Shown one piece after another: positions 35,336-46,740 of a stretch of 64,000 nucleotides of DNA; the first letter of the stretch is position 1; every line of letters starts with the position of its first letter. A program made the position numbers and the translations under genes. The stretch comes from Phragmites australis (lineage: Eukaryota; Streptophyta; Magnoliopsida; Poales; Poaceae). A model generated the notes under the pieces. That model saw only the letters and a program-made list of their open reading frames with translations, was not told the DNA's origin and did no database searches. The stretch covers positions 20,267,001 through 20,331,000 of the forward strand of contig NC_084943.1 in NCBI RefSeq assembly GCF_958298935.1, read 5' to 3'.

Positions 35336-37589
35336 GAAAAAATGAGAGTGGTTAGCCAATGGCTAATTTTTTATCTCTAGGCTATAAATACCCACTCAGT
35401 TGGTTTCAACAAGTTGACTGGCGACTCTGTAGCAGCTCATACACTTGGTGTGTCATTTAAAAGCAAGAGAGAGAGCACTTGTGTCCATTCCAAGTTCTTA
35501 GTTGAGGATTAAGGACTTCTTTGAGTGCTTGAAGAGTAGCAAGTGTGCATCTAGTTGTTGTCTAGGCTTTGTCTTTGTCAAGCAAAGCTTGAGGCTTGTT
35601 ACTCTTGGTGGTTGGCAACACCTAGACGGTCTTGGTGATCGAAGGATTTCTCGGTGAGCTCTTGGAGGAATTGTGGGAGCCCCGGGAGAAGGAGGATGTA
35701 CTTGGTTTGATACCCGCCAATCCGGAGATGGAGAAGGGGTAATCAAGAGAGAGCACTTGAGCTTTGGTGACTCAAGGGGGAGCGACATCCTTGGTGGATG
35801 CTCCAATGAGGACTAGGGGGAAGTACTAACTTCTCGAAACCTCGGAAAAAAATCGGTGTTGTCTTCTCCAACTTCTTACTTTCTTGCATCTTATTTTGAG
35901 TTTTGTTATTATTGCAAGTTCTTCTTAGTGATTATCTTTCTTAGTTAATTCTTGCTTGATTAGCTATCTAGTTCTAGTTAAATCCCTTAGTCGCATTTCC
36001 TTTTAGTTTTATTTGCTAAAGCGGTATAAGTTTTAATTAATATCCCAATTCACCCCACCTCTTGGGCTATTCGATCCTTTCAAAGTATCAAATTACTCAG
36101 TGGATTTTTCTTAATCTGTGCTACTAATCTTAGCTTGGGGAGTAGGAGTCCTCATGTTACTTTAATTGCCTATTCGGATATATGTGTGCCGGAGGGACTT
36201 CCGCTCGAAGAAGCTGTATTTCACACCACATGCTGTTGTTTATGAGGTATTTGCATGTGGAATGAGAAAGTTTCTATTTGATTTTGTTTTCATGTCACTC
36301 ATCTATTTAACGCTCTATCATAATCTAGGTAAACAAGCCTGTTGTTTTTCCTTGTTTTGGGGTCTTCAAGAACAAGAAATATGTTGTCCTCCCTTCGATT
36401 TTTGATGTTGTGGTCGAGCAAGGTAAGCTTGAGCTCTGATGAATAAACTTGTCAGTTCTAGTGATGAAGAGCTCATCAGCTTAATTTCAACTCACGCATA
36501 TGAATTGGATGAAGGAAACAACATAACGAAATTAATGGTTCTATTTCTTGTACTATGTTCGTGTTTTGGAAAGAAAATGACATGAGTTAAATGCTTTCAC
36601 TGGTCTATTTCTACTTTTCCACCTCTATAAATGTTTTGGTGTAAGTGCAACTTTAAAGAATGAATAGAGGAGAATGCTTTACAGTTCTTGAGTTTAGAAT
36701 GTAAGATCCAGACATAGGTTGAGGGTTGACTACATTGTACTTCTCAAGTGCTCTTGCTAGGATTTGGTTACAAGAATATTGAATCGTTTTCATATCTATC
36801 TTGTAAGAAGCTACACGAAATAGTTTGCTCTTAATAATAATAAGAGAGAAATGGTGTTTGCCGCAAATAATTTAGTTTTTTGTCACATGATTTCTGTAGG
36901 TTATCTCCAATCCTTTTTTGGGGTATATTCGATCAGAATTGAGAATATTGGTGTCAGGATGCCTCCTAGTGATGATGTAAAAATTACTGGAGTTGCTCAT
37001 CCGCATGATTTCAGGAAGGTACTTTAATTTTAAACTTTTGTCTTAGTTGATCTCGAGATATGCTGAAATTAAAATTTGGATGTACTTATGCAGGCTGTTC
37101 TAGTCCATGATTTGAAAACAAGGAACCTGAATTTCAGTAGGAAAGCTTCTTTGTCTGATGGTCAACAGAGCACAAGTTTGAATCCTATAACTAGTGCTTG
37201 GGTATGTCTTCAGTTGTCTTGTTTTTTCACTTTAACAATGGAATATTACTTTATATTTAGCAAAGTTATGGAGCTACGAGATAGACATATCAACATTACA
37301 AATATGCAGTACCAATTTCAGTTAATACACAGTATTTAATTTTCAAACGCTTCCAAAATATGATTAAGAAACTTGTATTTCTCACTATGATGTGTATTGT
37401 TCTGATGTATGCTAGGATGTAATGTGGGTAAACACCATAGAGACATACTGATAGCAATGGCTTGAAACTTGTAAGTACTGTGCTTAGAGGAGAAGGCAAA
37501 GAGACTCGAGAACTGAGAAGCTTTTGCTAATTCATGTTTGCTTCATGAAACCAGGATACATTGCTATCCTTTTGACCTGTACACGGTTG

Positions 37590-38250
37590 TCTGGCGCATC
37601 TAGACAATGACTAGACGCTAGTCAAAGGCTCGGCATCCAGTTTAGAGGATAGACGCAACTCTAGATGGTAAGACCATCTAGACGGTCAATTTTAGTCAAA
37701 GACGGCCTAGTCGGCGGAGATAGACGGTTCCTGGACGCGACTAGGTGGCTATGAGCACAGCAAGTTTGTTGTCTTGGCGATGCAATGTCTTGGCGCCTAG
37801 TTGGTCCGCACAGGAGTAAATGTTTTGGCCGCGTGGGGGAGGAAATTTCGGCCCTACCAAACTATTCCCCGTACAAAGAGCTAAATTGTTCCCCATCTGG
37901 CATCTACCGTCTTTGTCTCGTCTCTCCTCTTATCTGTCGTGCCACCGGTTGAAGCCCCCCCCCCCGCGCCCTTGCCTGTGCCTGTGCCATCGCCCGCGCC
38001 ACACCCCTCCGCTCCGCAACTCCTCTCTACCGTCTGCGATCTATCGAATATGTGCTCTACTCCCCTGCTTGCTAGCTCCTCTGCCATAGACATGTACTTG
38101 CTCTACCCCCCTCATCGGTGCTCCTCCTCTATAGGATCCGTGCTCTACTCCCTTATGTGGCTTGTGTGCTACAGTACAAAATCGTCTATATAGTCTAGAC
38201 GCTAGTCACGGGATGACCGTCTATTTACGTATAGCTTCTAGTTAAACACT
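37590..38250. repeat. Possible small transposon in an intron of the membrane-protein gene
   Basis: The block has CTAGACGCTAGTCA at 37613 on and CTAGACGCTAGTCACGG at about 38198 on, with many TAGACG and CTAGAC words in the first 200 bp. Its interior is C-rich with a run of C at about 37958. It could be a non-autonomous DNA element, but ends and target duplication are not clear. Confidence 0.3.
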
Positions 38251-40741
38251 ACCTTTTATAGGGATATGGCTCACTTGACACCTAAGAAATAATTATAAAA
38301 TTGAGGAAACTTGCTACCCAAAATACATAGAAATAGATAACTAGGGAACACTCAAATAGGAAATAGATAACTAGGTAGCTTATTTCTAACAAGCACAAAT
38401 CCATAATCCCACAACTGGGATTTCCAGTGACCGTGCTGGTAACATCTATGCTACAGAATAGCGCATGAACTGTTGTAAACCTAACATGTAGTGCTCGATA
38501 ACTTTTTATATTCCATTCCACCAGCCATTGAACATGGAGTGCAAGTACTTTAAATCTTGATTTCATCGAAGTATCGAGTCCTCATTATCTGCTGCCAACC
38601 AGCTCAGCCTGCTACTGTGCTGCTCTGAGGCTCTAAGCTGTCGCCTTATGCACGAGCAGGCTCTGTCAGCCGCTGTATAACTGTATATATCTCGCGTCAA
38701 GATCCAATAATGTGTTGGTTTCTATTTTCAACAATTATAACGAAAATCAGTTCACATGTCTACTGCAATGCAAATCACTTTATCTTGAATTCCTAGTTAG
38801 TTACGACTTCGAAATTGGTACTATTTTTCTGATAACTTGGAATAAATATGTTAGTTTATCTAGTGTAATGCTATTTTTTTCTATCAATATACTTAGATTA
38901 AATATATTAAGTTTGCACTTATCTACAAAACCAAGTTCTTGCTTTGTTGTTACATAGACCATTTTGATAAGCTCTTTGTGCTTCACCGTGCTGTCTACAA
39001 TTTGAATTATACATTGAGCTTTTTCAGGTGCTCCCTCTTGGAGATTTGATACTAGAGAAGCTTGATGAAGTCGAAATCTCTGTAAAGGTGACAGTTGCAG
39101 AAACGCTTTGCATTGCTTTAAGAAATTCTTTCAACCCTCTCTTTGTATTAATATCACAGCATAACCAACCAATGTAGTACAGATAGGTAATGTACACTAT
39201 ACATGCATATATTTTGATTAATTGTTGGTCAAAACTTGCAAATTTGATCTTTTCAAATCAAAATATGCCTTACATTTATAGACGGAGGGAGTATTAATTA
39301 TGAGCATGTACTGCCATCAAGTTAGCCCAAGACAAGACTTATCTCACAGTTAACAGAAGTAGGTCCTTCAATGAACTTTCAGTATTTCGAGCTGCAAACA
39401 CTTAGCTCAGAGTTGAAGCTATTCAACCAAAATGCTAGTACCATTTAATGTCGTAGTGATGCAGGTCTACATCTATTCCTTTGGGGTGATATTTTGTTGG
39501 TTACTCTCGTACCTTTTGGCAGTTGATGCATATATATTAAATCTGACAAACTTAATAAAAGTTCATTCTTTTACTGGTATTGGTTCTCTTCAACCTGTAA
39601 CATGAATTTCTGGGACTCAGAAAATGCAAGTACTGCTAGAGGGGATTGAAACATCCAAAATGAACACCAGACTCAGTTGATTAGTATATTTTGACAGGTA
39701 TTCCAAATTTTAGTTCAGTTGTCCTCTTTCCCACTTGCACTATCCTGTTAAACATTACAGAAGTATTTAAGTTTCTTGTATTAGTCCTCTGAAGTTCTTG
39801 GTCCTTAATGCCTAAGTTCAGCTGTCTTCTTCCCTACTTTCATTGCCCTGCCAAACAGTAGTGGATTATTCGAGCTTCTTGTATTAGTCTTCTGTAATTA
39901 TTGTCCCTTAATGCCCGTTTCAATTGCGAGTTCCATCGTAGATACTGCAGCTTATTGCATGGCTCGAGCCAGTTGTATGAGATTTCTCACGTTGTCACAG
40001 CATTGGACTGTTAACTAAGATATCCAAGAGGGATTTCTTGCACATACTAGATAGAACTGATTTCTGTTCTGATGACAATTGTGTTCCGCAATATTCAGGC
40101 AAAGCTCGGAAAAGCATTGTGTCCCCTGTTTCAAGAGGGTCACTGTCGCTGGTTTCCCTGTACGATTTCTGTCGCAATACTTTAGTTGAACTCAGCAAGA
40201 ACTTGACTAGAGAAGGCCATTTCTGCATAAACTATCCAAACATTAGTTCTGAACTTATAATACTTCCATTTCATCTTTCTAATTCAATATATATCTCTAA
40301 CACTAACAAGTAACAAAACAACTCGGTTTCTATAAAATCCATGGGAATACTAGTAATCAGCCTAAGATCTCCACATTCAATAATACCTCAGGTCCTTAGC
40401 TGAACTTCAGCTCTAGTTACCAAATCATTGTGATAAAAAAACACCAGAAAAAATTATGGCGCTCCTGATTTAGTGATCATTGTGCTGATTAGTGATGGTT
40501 TTCTCTATACAGATGCCGGCTTGACAGTCAATAAATTTCTTGCATCATATGGAGTTAAAGTTACGCGCTGCACTAAATTAAAATATGGCCTAAGGGTACT
40601 TTAAAAAAAGTCCAAGGCAAAAAAGGAAATGCAATATGCCCCTCTTACTCTTGATTTTTGAGGAAGCATGATAGTACAGGACCTCTTTGACAATGCTTTG
40701 CTGCATTCACAGTCTTGTAATTACACTTGAACTTGGTAGCT

Positions 40742-42074
40742 AGAATGCACTACTGCTGCATCTTTGCCAACATTCTATATGTGTACTCTACAGCTGCCAG
40801 CTACTATTAGCAAGCAAATTGACAAATATAGAAAGCACTGCTTATGGAATGGATCTGACCTAAATGCTAAGAAGCCTCCTCTTGCAGCATGGAACATGGT
40901 CTGCCGACCCAAAAAAGAAGGTGGCTTGGGAGTGATTAAGCTTACAGTTCAAAATAATGCTTTACTCATGAAAAACCTGCACAAATTTTTCAATAGGGCA
41001 GATCTTCCATGGGTTAATCTTTTATGGCAGAGTTATTATGTGAATGGTCATTTGCCTGGCTTCAGAAAAAGAGGTTCTTTTTGGTGGCGTGACATCATTA
41101 AGCTTATTGATACATATAAGGGGCTGGCAGCAGTACAACTTGGCGATGGATCTTCAGTTTCCTTTTGGCATGATCTGTGGAATGGGATGATCCCAGCCTT
41201 CTCCTTTCCACATTTATTTTCTTATGCATCTAATGTTCAGATTTCAGTTCAAGCTGCTGTAAATCTTGATCATCTGCAGCAACTCTTTCAACTTCCGTTG
41301 TCAGTGCAAGCGCATGAGCAGTTCTTGCAACTTCTAGAAATAATGCAGGGTTTGATAACTGAACAAGCACCTGATACTTGGAGATACATTTGGGGAACTA
41401 GCAGCTACTCCTCATCTAAGGCTTACAAGCAGACTTTTGGCCATACTCCGATTCATCCAATATATCGTTGGTTATGGAAGTCATCATGTCAACCAAAGCA
41501 TAAAGTCTTCTTTTGGCTTTTACTTAAGGATCGCTTAAACACAAGAGGGCTACTAAGAAGGAAAGGTATGGATTTACAATCATATGCATGTGAAAATTGT
41601 ATTCTGCAGAGAGAGGAAACACTGGCTCATCTTTTTCTTAGATGCAATTTTGCTCGAAGATGTTGGGCTACCTTAGGTTTGCAGGTGCAAAGGAGCCTCC
41701 CTCCTCTTCAAGTCCTCAAGAGATTTAAAGATCAATTATCAGTTCCTTTTTTCATGGAAATTATAGTACTCATGTCTTGGAGCATTTGGACAGCAAGAAA
41801 TGAATGGATCTTCAATGGGATTGACCCAACAGTCCAAGGTTGCTACGCTAGATTTAAGTATGTTTTCGCAATGGTTATCCATAGAGCGAAGAAGAAATAT
41901 TTTCCTCAAATCGAAGTATGGATAGAGTCCTTGTAAATCTTCGTTTTTTCTTTTTTTCTTTTGATGTTCCTTAATAACGTTTGTCTGTAATATTTATATA
42001 TATATTTTTCTTTAACACGTAACCAGTAGGAGATGACCCTACTGTTCCATCAAAAAAAAGAATGCACTACTGCT
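40742..42074 (+). mobile_element. 5'-truncated LINE with 16-bp target duplication
   Basis: AGAATGCACTACTGCT occurs exactly at 40742..40757 and again at 42059..42074. Between them is a 1.3-kb insert that starts inside a reverse-transcriptase reading frame and ends in a short A tract (42052..42058). A long direct duplication, an A tail and 5' truncation are the hallmarks of target-primed LINE insertion. The perfect duplication suggests a fairly young event. Confidence 0.93.
40758..41936 (+). pseudogene. C-terminal part of LINE ORF2 (end of RT and zf-RVT domain)
   Basis: The frame is open from the truncation point to a stop at 41936, about 393 codons without a break. It begins ASLPTFYMCTLQLP, the usual block after the reverse-transcriptase palm in plant L1-like elements. 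Then come KKEGGLGVIKLTVQNNALL, LGDGSSVSFWHDLW, and the zf-RVT region WLWKSSCQPKHKVFFWLLL with CENC and HLFLRC. The endonuclease and the RT catalytic motif are missing because of 5' truncation, so it is not functional. There is no initiating ATG before the internal Met at about residue 8. Confidence 0.92.
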
Positions 42075-44397
42075 TTGTCAGAAGGCTGTGGAATGTTGTA
42101 GTGGGTATTTGTGGCAGGTGTTTCCGTTGTTTATCCTAATCCGATGAACTATATTTCCAACATGTGGTTCATTGAACCTTATAAGCATCTAGTTGTTTCT
42201 TGTAACCACACAAGGTGGAAAATCATTTCTTTATACAAACAAAAGATAGCAGCTGCCGGTTGCCTGGCGAAAAAGGCAGTGTCTTCCAGTCAAGGCTGAC
42301 TGCTTGACGTTTCTGCCTTGTTCTCCATCCTTTGCCCACACTTCCTCGTATTTTCCTTTTTCTTTGAAGGACCACTCCTCAATATTAATCTCCTGCTGCC
42401 TGAGATCATATCGCGCCATGCACATAATGTTCGGGGGTCCTTGTCCCTGATGCATGGGGAGAAAAATGGACCCCACCGGCCTAGTTTATTGATTTGGTGG
42501 TTATGGCTGCATTGCTTTATGATTTGGTTAAGATTTGGACGAATTGTGACGTCTCAAATGAAAACCTAGTTCTAATATCAGGTTAAAAATAGCAACCTGT
42601 ATTCTCTAAAGATTATATGATGTATATATATATACAAGTGAGCAATATGTAAAAAACCTCTTATAACACGGAGATACTACAAGGAACGCAATATATCTCT
42701 AACACTATCTATAGCGCGGTTTAAGCACATAATGGCCACGAATTATGTTGTTGCCTTTTGGTTTTTTCTCCATCATATGGCACCATGATTAGAGTTAAAT
42801 ATAAAATCAAGAAACTCTGTGCAGCCACTCAGTGCAGTCACTAGTGCCATCGGAAGACATCTGGTGTCGTTTAAACTGGGTAGATCTTACATGGGTGTAT
42901 CTTTATGGTAGTATGGTAGTGCACGTGATCTATGCTGATCATGCTGAAACAAATGTTTGTTGGGGCGCACACAATCACTATGACTAGTTACCTGTAGCCT
43001 GGACTACTTTGAGCAGATGATAATAAAGTTTCTTTTTATTGTTTGAGATTTTAGGATTGAACAAGATATGACTGGTGCCGATCCCGTTGGTGGCTATCAG
43101 CATCGTGATCATGGTTGCTGCCGATAGCAGTCAGCTCGTGCAAACATTTTCACGGTGGCTATGTAACTCAAGTATGCATGTAATTATGTTATTGTCCTAT
43201 GTTTCATCCTGTATAAATAATAAACAGTGACGGCTTGGTATTATTGGCGGATCATTTTGTAATCAAGCTGTGGATTTCATTTTCTGGGCATAAAGTCATA
43301 GCTGAAAGTGCCGAGTAATCAATATCGGTTTAAAACCTACCACTGATAACGATTTTAAACTGACACTAATGAGATGTTTTGATGTAGTGCTGCCATCACT
43401 GCGACCATTGCAACTGGAAAAAGATCTGCCGGATGATCAGATAAAGTGAAATTTAGTCCCTATCTTGCAAGTGGTGTCGTCAACTTCCACAGGTTACTGT
43501 TGGCATGCATATTTTCATTCTAAATACTTTAATCTACAAAATTCGATATGTTTCTTCTCCCCATTTAGTGAGCACTAATTACTATTATTGAAACATAGAA
43601 TAGACACACTGTACTCCTTAGTTGAGGGGTGCAAAGACAGTCCAAGTTTATTATACTGAACTTTTATTTCTTCCTGTTTAGCCTGTTTTTATCCAAGTGC
43701 TTTGTTGGGCAGCAAGTAAAAATCGGGATAGCATTCCTTTAGAGGGGGTCCAGACGTTTCCGAACTAAAAGAATCTTTGCAAGATTAAATTGTTTGTTCT
43801 TAAATCCTGTTTAATCGAGCATTTTGTGCCTTTCTGGTGCTGGGGTGCTACGTATCCTGTGGTATAGCTTAATTGCCTTTATATCTGTTTGCTGCTCGAA
43901 GTGATTATATCTGTTTAAATCTCCTTTTGAAGCTTTTGGCCTTTAAGAGAACGTTTGTGAAACTATATTATCTCAGTGAATCATGTAACCTGAACAATTG
44001 ACTCCTTCTCTGCCTCGTTTTGCTTTCTGTTACTAGCACCTATATAAGGTGCGTATACCCAAGTTAGCCTTTGATTATTTTGACCAACTTATAAGTCAAA
44101 TATGTAGCTTTTTTTGTGTTGATCTTGGCAGCCATGAACCATGCATGACGAGAGTCACCAAACGTCTCCCCTTTTTTCTAAGCTATCCCGTGGGCAGATG
44201 CATACTGTTTTCATTGAAGTGACGAATATGTCGTGACGCTATGCTCTGACATTATTGGTTCCCTCTTGACTGAATCTTGGGATAATCATGTAGCTAATAT
44301 GTCTTGACTAGTAACACAAGACGTTCCTTTTCCGGCATCAACTCTAGATCCTCATGTTGACATTTCGTTCTTACTACTGGTTAGACTCTGGATTGTT

Positions 44398-44463
<66 letters not shown>

Positions 44464-45372
44464 ACATGTTCTTTTGTTTCTGCAGACAGTGACAGGCAGC
44501 AAACATACATATGAACTATATGTATTTTTCTGTCACATTTTTGTTTAATCAATCCTTCGATTTTGATACATGTAAGCATCTCCTAGTAGTTTCTATGAAT
44601 TTCTGTTTCATGCATGTCGAGTAGTGGGCATCTGCATAATCTATCCATCCATCTACCCGATCGTATCATCTCATAACGATCGAGATATTTCCAGTCTCCA
44701 AAATATGGCTTTAGTGAGAACGAGCTCGTGCCTCCGTGGTTGCGACTGACAGTGCTCGCCCCACCCACCCGATTTAGATCCTCGATGATCCGGTCGTTCG
44801 GATGTGTCACCGGGGATTTATTCCTTAAAAATAAATCTATAGCGTCATATACATGGAGCCATAATAAGTCTGTGATATGCCCACCATCTGTGAAGCCCAT
44901 GCAACTTCGTCTACCTCTTTTAGGGACGTGTGGTGTGTTTTTTTTTTTCAGAAACGGGGCCCTCACTCGTCCATTTGCAGAGGAAATGAACGAGCGCCCC
45001 GGGGGGAGCGCCGGGGATCAAACCCTATACATGATTTTTGTGGGCCCCATGTTTAGGTCATGTATGACAATGTCTTCTCTAGAGCGAGCCCTGACGAGAG
45101 CCCTGCGACCTTTTGAGCGGTGGTCCCACATGTCAGTTGTCTCGCCTATTTACATGTGTACCCATGTATAATTACACTAAATTGTTAATAGAGATAGGTA
45201 GGAGTGAGGCATTGAAGATTCACGGGACACTAAATGGATACATGCACGGGCAAAGCCGTGATTATAGTGCTTGTTTGGTTTGCACATGGATATGCCACCA
45301 GAAAGTTGGGAAGCTAGAGGTAAAATGATAGTGGTGTACTATTTTACTATATACATAGGAATATATATAATT
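42075..45372. other. Gene-poor interval between the LINE and MULE 2
   Basis: No conserved coding frame is seen. 43290..43391 looks like one end of a CACTA element (ATCAATATCGGTTTAAAACC then GTTTTGATGTAGTG at its tip), without a partner end nearby. A pure GA tract fills 44401..44460. The overlapping frames at 44583..45171 resemble no family. Confidence 0.5.
44401..44460. repeat. (AG)n microsatellite, 60 bp
   Basis: Thirty uninterrupted AG units. The open frame reading SLSLSL on the opposite strand is only this tract. Confidence 0.97.
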
Positions 45373-45870
45373 GGGAAAATTGGATTCTTGGCATCTAAAG
45401 TTTCCCATTTTAGAAATATACCATCAAAATATGTTGGTTCATTTATATACCATCGAAAGATTGCACTATTTAGAAAATTATCACTCTGTTCACTTTGCGA
45501 GTTAACAATGTCTACTTGGACCTTTTTACCCCGCTCTCTTCCATTAGAATAAAAAAGGCACGAATGCATGGGGAGCCTTATCCTAGCCTTATCCTCTCCG
45601 GTTCTATCCGCCATGGCCACCACCTAAGCCCTACCGCCACCCATCCGGCTTTCACCCCCGTTAGCTCGTCATCCTCCTCTGCCGCCATGGCAACCGCCTA
45701 AGCCCCACCGCCACCCTTCTAGCTTCCACCCCCGTCAGCCTATCATCCTCCTTCGCCGCCGCCGCCGCGCACCACCTAAGGCCCACCGCCGCCCTTCCGG
45801 CTACCACCCTCGTCAGCCCGTCATCCTCCTCCATCGCCGTCGCGCAACTCTTGCAACCCATCCAGACGCC

Positions 45871-46354
45871 ATGGCAGCTAGGTTGGCGGCTTCATCTTTG
45901 GTTGGGATCCATGGCTTTCTCCCTCCAGTGCAATGCCCAGATTGCCATTTGAAGATCTACGGAGGGATTTGCGACAGTGAAAGGAATCGAGGTAGAGTCT
46001 ACTACAAATGCCCAAATTATGGCGTGGTATTGATTTTGATTCTAATTTGGGTCTTTTATTGGTTTGATTGAGCTCTAATTTACTTGTTCCGGGTGATATA
46101 GGTTAATGGTCTTTGCAAATTCTTGAACTGGGAGGAGCAGTATTGAAAATTCCTCTGAGCTCTGAAAGGTAGTGGAAGGTGGTGCCCCACTGACTGAAGC
46201 CAAGAATAGAAGCATGGATATGGAGGAGGACAAGAATAGAAGCGTGTGTGTTGTGGTGACCAAATTGGTTGATGTTCTGGAGAGGATGAACATTCTTCTT
46301 ACTGGAGTGGTTGTTCTGCTGTCGTTGCAATTAGTTATGAAGTATTTTCAGTGA
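45871..46354 (+). pseudogene. GRF-type zinc-finger ORF of MULE 2, converging on the transposase
   Basis: The frame starts with ATG at 45871 and reads a first exon with VQCPDCHLKIYGG and NRGRVYYKCPNYGV. A GT-AG intron of about 76 bp (46027..46102) leads to VNGLCKFLNWEEQY. The order CxxC, GRxYYKC, LCxFxxWE is a GRF zinc finger. A TGA follows Tyr where related proteins continue. Beyond it, in another frame, is a tail with VVTKLVDVLERMNILL and a hydrophobic end (TGVVVLLSLQLVMKYF), which looks like a C-terminal membrane anchor. The upstream C-rich sequence (45600..45860) may be a leader. Function in the element is unknown. Confidence 0.65.
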
Positions 46355-46740
46355 GCATGTATGTGTGCAGGGTTGTTGTGATGTAGTTCTGAAAACGTCT
46401 CCATATGGTTGTTCTATGTGTAGGACAACATAATGAGATGTATGAAGATGTTAAGTGATTTTGCTGTAAAAATTGATATCTCATGTACTTGGACAAATAT
46501 CCTAAATGCAGTATCATTGTGTCCAATTCACGGTCTTCTGAATTCTTCATGCAATCTATCTGAAAATGTCTCCATGATGCACCCCTAGGGCAACGATGAC
46601 CATGGCAAAAACAATTCAAGAGCAAGATTTATGTAAGGTACATTGCATAGGAAGCTTACAGGTTCAAGCATAACTATATTACAGTTTCACATAGACATGA
46701 GGCTACATCACCTCATTAACTGATAGCAAAAGGACTTAAG

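Larger units (their letters stand above)
34246..36082 (+). repeat. 1.84-kb solo LTR inserted in a coding exon
   Basis: The block begins TGTAGCATCTAG and ends CGATCCTTTCA, with AAGTA directly repeated on both sides (34241..34245 and 36083..36087). TG and CA ends with a perfect 5-bp duplication identify an LTR-retrotransposon solo LTR. Removing it and one copy of AAGTA restores a continuous exon up to the later frameshift. It includes the AT microsatellite, the array of CCGG palindromes and, near its end, AATTCACCCCACCTCT, a motif shared with other LTRs here. Family unknown. Confidence 0.85.
34097..39680 (+). pseudogene. Conserved plant membrane-protein gene split by a solo LTR
   Basis: Exons: 34097-34245 joined to 36083-36246 (one exon split by the LTR), 36329-36422, 36900-37018, 37094-37201, 39028-39087 and 39621-39680. 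All introns outside the LTR are GT-AG and phases agree, ending KMQVLLEGIETSK and a TGA at 39678. The protein begins MGLPDERVEVDALERHLLAG, has one membrane segment VLLILAWGVGVLMLL, then LPIRIYVCRRDF and a compact beta-rich part (KYVVLPSIFDVVVEQGYLQ). I recognise it as a conserved, uncharacterised plant protein that may carry a bacterial-PH-like domain; that domain call is tentative. Besides the LTR there is a one-base loss before VLLIL and a TAA where LLYLP is expected, at about 36163. Introns 1 to 5 downstream look sound. Confidence 0.75.

Noticed and set aside
34668..44460. CRISPR-like or satellite arrays among the repeats
   Set aside because: The repeats lack regular unique spacers, and the setting is a plant nuclear genome; they are microsatellites and LTR-internal motifs.
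44352..44579. SLSLSL-rich open frame
   Set aside because: It is only the AG microsatellite read in frame.
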